A program made the translations under genes and the position numbers. A DNA stretch of 13,004 nucleotides. It comes from Acanthamoeba castellanii str. Neff. Taxonomy: Eukaryota > Discosea > Longamoebia > Acanthamoebidae. The stretch is taken from the NCBI RefSeq assembly GCF_000313135.1, contig NW_004457380.1, forward strand, positions 158,023 through 171,026, written 5' to 3'. The notes under the pieces are model-generated. The model searched no databases and was not told the DNA's origin. It saw nothing but the letters and a program-made list of their open reading frames with translations. Shown piece after piece: positions 1-8,630 of this stretch (the stretch's first letter is position 1; every line of letters starts with the position of its first letter).

Positions 1-329
1 CCATCGGTACGGTAGATAGCCTGCACGCGCGATCCCACGGCGAATGGGCCTGCGGCTACAGCACCGGGCCAGGCCGAGGTAGGCATGGGTGGAGGTGGAG
101 CGTGCGCCGCTGGCAGTGGTGGTGCTGCGGCAGTAGGTCTGGGGGGCATCAATTCAGCTTTTTTGATGTTGTAGAGGTCTTCGGTTAGGGTAACGATCTC
201 CAGGAATTCCTTTCGGGCGTTGAGGAGCTCTTCATTCTGGGGATCTTGGCCCAGGGCGAGCTCTACCTGTTTGTACTGCTCCAGCAGAAGCCGTAGCCTT
301 TCACCAATCTCTTCGAGTGACTCTCCCAT
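1..329 (-). CDS. SMNDC1: SPF30/SMNDC1-like splicing factor, N-terminal part (runs off left edge)
   Basis: The reverse strand from 329 gives an open frame of 109 codons that leaves the window still open. An in-frame TAG lies eight codons upstream, so ATG at 329-327 is the first possible start. Residues 1-60 are a helical, charged segment that contains QYKQVELALG and KEFLEIVTLTEDLYNIKKAEL. A Pro/Ala linker (62-93) follows, then VGSRVQAIYRTDG (97-109), the opening strand of a Tudor domain. This order (helical N-terminus with a 'QVE-AL…L-LTEDL' pattern, linker, then Tudor beginning VG--C-A-Y--DG) is that of SPF30/SMNDC1. That protein reads symmetric dimethyl-arginine and helps recruit the tri-snRNP during spliceosome assembly in the nucleus. 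The Tudor aromatic cage itself lies mostly outside the window. The linker is longer and more Pro-rich than in animals. SMN itself is a less likely alternative, because the N-terminal helix fits SPF30 better. Confidence 0.82.
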   Translation of the reverse strand, partial: MGESLEEIGERLRLLLEQYKQVELALGQDPQNEELLNARKEFLEIVTLTEDLYNIKKAELMPPRPTAAAPPLPAAHAPPPPMPTSAWPGAVAAGPFAVGSRVQAIYRTD

Positions 330-657
330 TTCCTCCTGGATGTGCTGTCGCTAATTGATGCTTTGGATTCCTGATTTGTTTTCTTTTTCTTTTTTGTTTT
401 CCAAAAGAAAACAATAGTTCTAACTTTTTCAGGAAGTTTAAGGTGGCGATAGACAACCCCCCAAACAAGTTGTACGGCTGGGCTCATGAGCCTCCCCTCA
501 TGAGGGGCTTGGAGCTGGTTGGGGCACTTCTGGTGGGGGTGGGGTGGAGGGCTTGCGGCCACAGAGGGCCGTCCGTAGATGAAACGCCCATTTCCTGCGC
601 GAGTACCCAGAAGAGTGTTGGAGTTGTGATTAGGGGTCCTCTCATGTTTTGGCCACA
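330..657. promoter_or_regulatory. Intergenic region: 5' flank of the SPF30-like gene and 3' flank of the membrane-protein gene
   Basis: About 330 bp separate the SPF30-like start codon from the stop of the next minus-strand gene. The stretch holds a T-rich/A-rich tract (about 373-417) just upstream of the SPF30-like start, which on the minus strand is a purine-rich leader or promoter region. It also holds the inverted repeat at 494-507. Open frames on both strands cross it but show no recognisable domain. I see no convincing TATA box or poly(A) hexamer on the minus strand. Confidence 0.5.
483..507. repeat. Palindrome with a duplicated CTCATGAG core
   Basis: The 8-bp palindrome CTCATGAG occurs at 483-490 and again at 496-503. 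The second copy sits inside a 14-bp perfect palindrome, CCCCTCATGAGGGG (494-507). It lies between two tandem minus-strand genes. It could be a dimer-binding site or simply part of a 3' UTR. No function can be read from sequence alone. Confidence 0.5.
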
Positions 658-2553
<1,896 letters not shown>

Positions 2554-2655
2554 GTTCTCCACGGGGTGTTTTTGGTTCCAGGTGTTGGGTGCATGAGACC
2601 TATGTTTTTTTGACACACAAAGCAGGAATAATGCAACTCTTTTCTTATTTAGTGC
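2554..2655 (-). promoter_or_regulatory. 102-bp spacer between the PTEN-like stop and the downstream start codon
   Basis: Only 102 bp separate the TAG of the PTEN-family gene (2658-2656) from the ATG of the membrane-protein gene (2553). The 3' end of one transcript and the promoter and leader of the next must both fit here or overlap. The minus strand reads AAATAAG beginning a few bases after the stop, a one-base variant of the AATAAA poly(A) hexamer. No other signal is recognised. Confidence 0.4.
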
Positions 2656-4725
2656 CTAACCCAAGCTGTGGTGGTGGTGGTGGAGGGAAACACCAGGAGA
2701 AGAGGAGGGCAGGTAGGCCGAAGGGGACAGCAGCTGTGGCTGCTGGTGGTGATGGTGGTGGTGCGGCCCTCGTGCTGGCCCAGTTGGTGTGGCAGCGGCG
2801 GCGAAGACGGGGGGCTGGGCGCCGGCCGGGAAGGCCACGGGCTGGAAGTGCGGCGGGGTGGCGGCTAGGGGCGACGGCGAGGGAAGCGCGCACGGCACCT
2901 GGAGGCGGTGATAGGGCGGCTCCGGTCCGCCGGAGAGGCGCCGCCACTCCCTCTGCTCCTCCCTGAACACCACCTCAGTCGTGAGCCCGACTTGTGCGTG
3001 TGCGGTGCGTGCGTGTGCGGTGCGTGCGTGCGTGTGAATGTGGGAAAGCGTGTGGTGTACATTTGTCGCTGCGCCCAGACGCTGACGGCGTGTGGCGGGT
3101 GATCCCAGGCGGGCGGTGGTACTGGGCTCGCTGCCGGAGGATGAACTCCCGCTAATGATGATAATGGCAATGCCGACGACGGCGTGGGGTCAGAACGAAC
3201 TGGCAGCACAAGGCCAGCAGCGCGTGAATTTGGGGGGGGGGGTTGGAGCGTACCGGGAGCGATGAGCTCGTTCAGATACCGCTGCTGCTGCTGCTGGGCG
3301 TCCTGGCCCTGCCTTCGCTCAGCACCCGGGCTCGGAAAATTGAGAGAAACCTGCACGGCAACCAAGCCCCCCGAGTCAGCGTTCGCAACAACGGCACACA
3401 GCACGACACACACGCACACACGGGGAGAGTCATACGAGGTGCGGGCTGGAGGGGAAGCGGAGAAGATCATGCGCTGGCGCTGGTGGGTGATTCTGGTGGT
3501 GGGGCGGGTGCGGGTGCGGGTGCTGGTTCATCTGTGGTGGTGCGAAGAACTGCGATAGTGGTGGCTGCTGCTGTGGTGGCGGAGTTGCGCCCATCGGCTG
3601 CTGCAGTGGCGGCGGCGCAGCTGCCGGCGAGTGCGCGGGTGGGGGAAGCGTGGGCGCCGGCGATGGCGCCATCAGCTGCGCTAACGAGTCGACCGGCGAG
3701 GGCGAGGGCGAAGGCGTGCGTCTGCGGGGTGATTGGCAGGCAATGCGAATGGGCTGCGGCCGAGCAGCCGCACCCGAGCCGGCGGCCGTGGCCGAGCTGC
3801 CTCCGCCTGGCGCCGGCGCCGGTAGCAGCTGGTCGAAGAACGGATGCAGCGCTGAGGCCTGGCCGTCCGCCCGGCTCTGCGCAGCGTCGGAGGGCCGCAG
3901 CGGCTGGTGCTGGGGCTGATGCGACGGGGCCTGGGCCTGGTGAGGGCCGTGGAAGGGGTTGTAGGCCGCCGCCGCCGGTGGCGGCTGATGGTTGACCGGC
4001 TGTGGGCGCTGCTGCGATAACGGCACCATGTGCGGCAGCTCGCGCGGCTGCTGATGTGGTGGGTTCTGCTGCTGCGCGGATGGCGCCGGGCCGCTTGGGC
4101 GGTGAAGCAGCAGAGGTCGATGCGGCATCGGCGAGCAGAACGAGGCGTCCCACGGCGGTGGCGGCAGCTGCTGCTGCTGCTGCTGTGATCGGCGGTTCAA
4201 GTTGATGGCCTGGCGCGACCGCCGCTTCTCCTCTTTGCGGTGCCGGTCGTCTTCCAGGCGCGCCATGCGGAGGGCGGCCTTGAGCTCCCGCTCCTCCTCG
4301 TCGCTGCCGCTGTCTTCGGCTTCGGCTTCGGCCTCGCTCGGTTTGCCGCCGCTCGAATAGGGGCTCGCCGCGCCGGGAATCAGCAGCCGATGCGGCGGAG
4401 ATAGAGGCATTCGCCGGGCCGCCATACCGCCTTGTGCTCCCACTTCGAGGTCTACACACACCACACACACACCACACAGCACGCACACGACACGAAGGAA
4501 GGTCCATCAGCGCTGATGTGGCAGGTGCAGCGAACAAGCGGCGGCGGGTGTATACCGGGTTGAGGCTGGGGAGTGGCTTCGGCGAAGGTGTTGAGGAGCA
4601 CGAAGTTGGAGGGAAAGCTGTCGGACGAGAACTGGCCATGGCCGGCGCCGTCCAGCTCGGTCATGGGGATCATCAACCGGTTCTCCTCCACGAACGATGT
4701 GTGGAAGCCATATCTGTGACACACG

Positions 4726-4771
<46 letters not shown>

Positions 4772-6571
4772 GAGGATCTGACTTGATGGCGGCAAATAGG
4801 GAAATGTGTACATACCTGAAGATGAGTCGTGGGTACGACTTGCCGATCAGAAGGTCCTGAAAGTGGTAGACCTGCATAAATTACATAAATGAATAAAAAT
4901 ATGACCATTGTGAGAAACACTTTGAAAGGCGCGCCCATGGTGGCTATCATGACGAGGCCGGCGCACCCGAATGAGCACATCCCCGGCAATAGGCACGTTG
5001 AGGTCCATCACGATGCTCGAATCACCCTTCCTGCCTGAATACATTCTGTGAAGAAGAGAACACACACGATTACAGTCAGCTTGTACCAGTGATGTATCTA
5101 ACAATATATAAAAATAGATTATAAATATAGCATGAAATACAACAAAAATTGCAGGGCATGTGTTGTACCTGTGGGCCTTCTTGAGGAAAAATGGCGAGTG
5201 GAAGCGATGCATGTCGACGAGCTCGACCACGGGCCAGAACCCACCCTTGATCATGTCGACATCGGGCACCGGCATCATCTCTATTCGCTGTTTGATAGCA
5301 CCACACCAACATTGGCCACACGCGCACATGCGGATATAGCGCGTGTGCGAACCTTTAGCACGAGCCGCTTGGGTCGATGGACCACGTCGAGCGACTTGGT
5401 TTGTGTGAGGATTTGATGCAGGTAGTTGACACACCTGCAGCATTGTGGTGCGTGCGTGCGTGCGTGCGTGCGGTCGCGTGTGGTGAGAAAGTGGTGAGAA
5501 AGTTGAGAGAAGGGGGGGGGCACACAAAGCGAGCCTGAGAGACGGACCTTCGCTGCGAGGGCACCTTGACGCCTCGAGCAGACTGCGAGCGCGACGCGCC
5601 GAAGAACTCCATCGATTCCTATGTGCAGCGTTGAGACATGTGTACAGGGAGAGGCTCCACACGAAGAGAGCCAGCAGTGACGCGACGCACCTCGGGTGCG
5701 GTGATGAACCCGGCATAGAGAAAGTAGCTGCTGATCACTGTCCCCGTTCGCCCCAGGCCAGCTTTGCAGTGAATGGCCGCTACGTTGAGGCGGTCCTCTT
5801 CGAGCCACTCGTGCACGGCCTTGACGACGTCGTGGAGCAGGCTCATCGGTGGGGGATGGTGGTCGGGCCACCCGTAGAACCGCACCTGTGCGTTCGCAAC
5901 GTTGTAACACAAGGCCAGCTTCAGAAGCTGTGTGTGTTGCGTGTTGTGCGTGTGCGTGTGCGTGTTGCGCAGTACCCTGTTGCGAAACTTGCCGGGGTCG
6001 TAGTGCTTCTCGGTGAGGTTGAATATCATGTAATGATTGCTGTGATGGCACTCGAAGAAGTCGGCGACCTACGATAGAGTGGTCATGGTGAGAACACTCT
6101 TTCTGGAGACAAGCAAGCAGAAGAAGGATTGTTTGTCATGACAACAGCTCACCTCGTCGATGTGGTTGCGATAGGCCTGCTCCACCAGCTTGTCCGCGGG
6201 GAAGCCCATCGCAATCACCCGATGCGTGACATCTGCAGATGTACGCCGTGGTCAATACACACACCACCACCACCACCACCACCACACACAACGCCGACGC
6301 TCGTACACGTCAAGTCGAGGTCGAATTCCTACGTCGCCACCGAAAAATGCATAGAGGAGTGGTGAGTCACAGTGCCACGTGTAACTCGAGTAGGCGGCGT
6401 ACATCTTTTTCGAGTCTGTACTTGTCGCCTGAGGCCAGCGTTCGCAGCTGCAGGCGGCACGCCCCGGGGGCATGAGTGAGCAATGGCACGCGGTGCCGGA
6501 GACCGGCCCGGGGGGAGGTTGGAAGCGGGCGGGCGTACCGTGGTGAGGGCCTTCTTGCCGAACTCCTCCAT
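2656..6571 (-). CDS. PTEN: PTEN-family phosphatase with C2 domain and long Pro/Gln/His-rich tail (15 exons, ~826 aa)
   Basis: Exons (minus strand): 6571-6539, 6447-6403, 6328-6307, 6232-6153, 6068-5976, 5885-5691, 5618-5548, 5434-5353, 5287-5169, 5045-4967, 4871-4816, 4713-4556, 4451-3436, 3350-3254, 2990-2656. PTEN dephosphorylates the 3-phosphate of PI(3,4,5)P3 at the plasma membrane. Joined exons give KYRLEKDEFDLDLTYVTHRV and AMGFPADKL near the N-terminus, as in PTEN. The WPD loop is GWPDHHPPP (D99), the P-loop is HCKAGLGRTG (130-139, Cys131, Arg137), and the TI loop ends in VPSQRR. A C2 domain covers about 190-340. Cys, Asp and Arg needed for catalysis are present. The second P-loop lysine of PTEN is Leu135, and TI-loop and C2 basic residues are sparse. 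From residue 345 the tail is low-complexity: an acidic stretch with DSGSDEEE, a basic helix, then Q, P and H runs. There is no PDZ-binding end. Exons 14-15 are the least certain: an alternative uses donor 3277 (CGG|gtatct) plus an extra exon from about 3151. Confidence 0.85.
3232..3242. repeat. Poly-G tract (poly-C on sense strand) in PTEN-like intron 14
   Basis: Eleven consecutive G on the plus strand lie just downstream of the exon 14 donor in the PTEN-family gene. A second run of nine G lies at 5512-5520 in intron 7. These are homopolymer tracts prone to sequencing and assembly length error. Both are intronic in this model, so an error here would not break the frame. Confidence 0.8.
4720..4769. 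repeat. Alternating (CG)n-(CA)n tract, about 50 bp
   Basis: An ACACGCGCGCGCG block passes directly into about 17 CA units with no break in purine-pyrimidine alternation. It lies in intron 11 of the PTEN-family gene (4815-4714), immediately before the acceptor on the sense strand. The CG core beside a CA run is a classical Z-DNA-prone composition. Confidence 0.9.
5442..5474. repeat. (GTGC)n tandem tetranucleotide
   Basis: The stretch TGTGGTGCGTGCGTGCGTGC and its continuation holds about six GTGC units in PTEN-like intron 7 (5547-5435), close to the exon 8 acceptor on the minus strand. Confidence 0.8.
6307..6328 (-). other. 22-nt microexon (exon 3 of the PTEN-family gene)
   Basis: The exon is flanked by CGTAG acceptor and GTACGA donor sites on the minus strand. 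It encodes EFDLDLT plus the first base of a Tyr codon. That is the nearly invariant FDLDLTY stretch of PTEN, so the microexon is identified by protein conservation and not only by splice-site consensus. It is entered and left with frame intact (exons 1-3 sum to 100 nt). Confidence 0.85.
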
Positions 6572-6788
6572 GCCAAGAAGTACTAACAAAATATATTACA
6601 ATAAATCAAAATTGTTCGAACAAGCCGCTTTCTGTTCCTTTTTCTAATTATTCCAATTTTTCGATTTAAAAATAAAAAAGCAAAGAATATTCTGTTGGCG
6701 AGAAATAACCGGCCACCCCACGTTTGTGGATTTTGCAGTGTGTAGAAGAACAGAAGGATAGGAGGCTGCTCGAGGAGAGAGATCAAAG
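6572..6788. promoter_or_regulatory. Divergent promoter region between PTEN-family and LUC7-like genes
   Basis: The start codons of the two genes face away from each other across 217 bp. The left and central parts are strongly AT-rich compared with the flanking exons, with AT runs near 6588-6611 and 6662-6690. They contain the 12-bp palindrome TTGTTCGAACAA (6612-6623). The right part, near LUC7, is purine-rich and probably leader sequence. A shared bidirectional promoter is inferred from spacing. I cannot assign a TATA box with confidence. Confidence 0.6.
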
Positions 6789-8021
6789 ATGTCGTCCAAG
6801 TACGATAGCTTTCGCTCTATTTTGGATCAGCTGATGGGCGGCGACCGCGATCTGCTGCCGGATCAGAAGACGAATCGGCAGATGCATTTCTCTGATGATA
6901 AGGTGTGCAAGTTCTACATTTGCGGCCTCTGCCCCCACGAGCTCTTCACCAACACCAAGAGCGATCTCGGTCCGTGCACGAACCTTCATGATGACGACAT
7001 CAAGGCCCAGTACGACGAAGTGCCGTTCGAGGAGAAGATGACCAAGTACCCCTTCGAGAGAGACTTCATCGCCTTCATGCAGAAGATGGTCTCGGACCTC
7101 GACAAGAGAATCGATCGGGGGCACCAGCGATTGTCTCTCCAAGATCACGAGAATCCTCTGACGCCCGACAAGATGGAGAAAATGGACGCCATCAGCGAAC
7201 AGATCGAGATGCTTCTTCGACAGATGGAGGATCTCGGTGCGGCGGGCAGGCTTCAGGAGGCGCAGAGCCTCGAGCTCCAGATCCTCAAGCTCAAGGCCGA
7301 GCAGGAGGCCATCAAGAAGGGCATCAGCGGTCCCGGCGGTGCGGCCCTGTCGGCGCAGCAGCAGGAGAAGCGGCTCAAGGTGTGCGAGGTCTGCGGCGCG
7401 TTCTTGGTCGTTGGCGACACCGATGATCGCATCAAATCGCACAACGACGGCAAGCAGCACCAGGGCTTCGACGCCATCCGCACCATCCTCGCCGAGAAGC
7501 GCAAGAAGATTCTCGAGGAGGGAGGCTCCGCATCGCGAATCATCATCAGGGACGATCGAGACCTGCAGCGCGGCGGCCGCGATCGAGGCGACAGCCGCTC
7601 GGGGCGCGACTCCTACTCCTCCTCCTCCTCGTCTCGAGGCGTACGTAGGGACAGCCGCTCGGGGCGCGACGACTACCGCAGCGACAGCGGCCGCTCCAGC
7701 GGTCGCGACTATCGAGACAGGGACCGAGACCGAGACTACAGCCGCGACTACAGGGAGTACAGGGACCGAGACAGGGATAGGGAGAGGGACAGCAGAGACA
7801 GGCGGGACCGAGATAGAGACTACTACAGAGATCGGGATGGCGAAAGCAGCAGCAGGAGGCGGGGAGAGGAAGAGGAGTACGGCGGCGCGAGGAAGAGGGA
7901 GAGGGAGCACTCGAGAGAGTCGTCGGCGGGCCTGAAGGACTCGACGTCGTCGGCCGCCAGCGTCGGTCCCGGTCCGGACGGCGACGAGGCCGAGCGGAAG
8001 CGTCGTCGCGCCGAGGAATGA
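6789..8021 (+). CDS. LUC7L: LUC7-like U1 snRNP splicing factor, intronless (410 aa)
   Basis: LUC7-family proteins bind the U1 snRNP and influence 5' splice-site choice in the nucleus. The N-terminus carries LDQLMGGDRD, the family's opening motif. A first zinc finger of CCCH type follows: VCKFYICGLCPHELF (C40, C48) then GPCTNLHDD (C63, H67). A coiled region spans about 105-185. The second finger starts at KVCEVCGAFLVVGD (C199, C202) and its histidines lie in KSHNDGKQHQGF. From about residue 260 the protein is an Arg/Asp/Ser/Glu-rich tail with RD, RS and RE dipeptides, as in metazoan LUC7L. The length is normal for the family. No intron is needed anywhere in the frame, unlike the flanking genes. 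The ATG at 6789 is the first in frame that gives the conserved N-terminus. An AATAAA lies 168 bases after the stop. Confidence 0.95.
   Translation: MSSKYDSFRSILDQLMGGDRDLLPDQKTNRQMHFSDDKVCKFYICGLCPHELFTNTKSDLGPCTNLHDDDIKAQYDEVPFEEKMTKYPFERDFIAFMQKMVSDLDKRIDRGHQRLSLQDHENPLTPDKMEKMDAISEQIEMLLRQMEDLGAAGRLQEAQSLELQILKLKAEQEAIKKGISGPGGAALSAQQQEKRLKVCEVCGAFLVVGDTDDRIKSHNDGKQHQGFDAIRTILAEKRKKILEEGGSASRIIIRDDRDLQRGGRDRGDSRSGRDSYSSSSSSRGVRRDSRSGRDDYRSDSGRSSGRDYRDRDRDRDYSRDYREYRDRDRDRERDSRDRRDRDRDYYRDRDGESSSRRRGEEEEYGGARKREREHSRESSAGLKDSTSSAASVGPGPDGDEAERKRRRAEE
7590..7670 (+). repeat. Duplicated 21-bp unit in the LUC7-like RS/RD tail
   Basis: An identical 21-bp stretch, beginning GACAGCCGCTCGGGG, occurs at 7590-7610 and 7650-7670, exactly 60 bp apart and in the same frame. 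Both copies encode DSRSGRD. The exact nucleotide identity, including synonymous positions, suggests a recent tandem duplication within the tail. Confidence 0.85.
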
Positions 8022-8630
8022 GCGAGACCGCAAGCTGACTGACATGCACACACGAGCGCGAGCGCGGCAGGCCTTCAACGTACGCGATTCACGCAAACAC
8101 CACACAAACACAAACACACCAACGAGAACAGCAGTGTGCACTGATGGACTAAAACAGCTGACGGACGGACTGGCGCCGACCAACACTAAATAAACTGCAC
8201 AACAAGTGTAAGCCGTGTACTACAACTCACTGCCGCACGCCGATTCCAAATCAGGCATCGCCCCTCTTCTTTTTCGCGTGCGTGCGTTGCTTCTGTGTCG
8301 TGTTGTGTGTCGTGTCGTGTTGTGGGCCTGCGACGAGCGCGCGTGTTCCCTCTCAGGCAAGTGACGACTGCCCACTCCCGCGGCCGTGCTCTCAGAGTTA
8401 GTTGAAGAGGAGCGAAGAGGGCGAAAACAAAGAAGTGCGTTGAGGGACTCTAAAGTTAGGCCACTTTGCTTACGCAATCGGAAATTCCACCCATTATTTG
8501 TCTGCCTGTTGGCCGACAGAGCAGCCATCATCCAGCCTGCTCAGCCAGAGCCTCAACATTTGCTCTCTAATCGATAATTGCACCCTCACCACACCTATAT
8601 ATGCACACCACGTACACTCACAAGGCCTAG
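8022..8630. promoter_or_regulatory. Intergenic region: LUC7-like 3' UTR and ABCG promoter
   Basis: About 610 bp hold the 3' UTR of the LUC7-like gene, ending after AATAAA at 8189-8194, and the upstream region of the ABC transporter. Features seen are GTGTC/GTGCG simple-sequence patches (8276-8325) and a TATATAT run at 8596-8602. The TATATAT run lies 29 bp before the ABCG start codon, so as a TATA box it would place the transcript start almost on the ATG. It is equally likely to be leader sequence. No RNA gene or convincing small ORF was found. Confidence 0.5.
8189..8194 (+). terminator. Poly(A) signal AATAAA of the LUC7-like gene
   Basis: A canonical AATAAA lies 168 bases downstream of the LUC7-like TGA in otherwise non-coding sequence, followed by a GT-containing stretch (AAGTGTAAGCCGTGTAC). 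The position fits a short 3' UTR. Confidence 0.6.

Noticed and set aside
3243..3995. 250-codon plus-strand frame opposite the PTEN-like tail
   Set aside because: It is Ala/Arg/Pro-rich shadow of the repetitive Gln/Pro-coding exon on the minus strand, with no recognisable motif.
4002..4205. Trinucleotide (CTG/CAG) repeats as a mobile or unstable element
   Set aside because: They are short in-frame Gln codon runs in the PTEN-like tail, not an independent element.
3467..4639. 390-codon second minus-strand frame across PTEN-like exons 12-13
   Set aside because: It is out of frame with the spliced PTEN-family product and crosses an intron. The composition is Ala-rich low complexity.
6783..8186. 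467-codon open frame on the minus strand covering the whole LUC7-like gene
   Set aside because: It is antisense to a clear gene with conserved zinc fingers. Its protein is Val/Leu/Ala/Pro-rich with no domain, as expected from GC-rich codon bias mirrored on the other strand.
8220..8531. 103-codon minus-strand frame between LUC7-like and ABCG genes
   Set aside because: It lacks the GC-biased codon use of the real genes, includes GTGT-repeat translation and has no known motif.
8596..8602. TATATAT as the firm TATA box of the ABCG gene
   Set aside because: It is only 29 bp from the start codon, leaving no leader, so it is mentioned only as a possibility within the intergenic entry.
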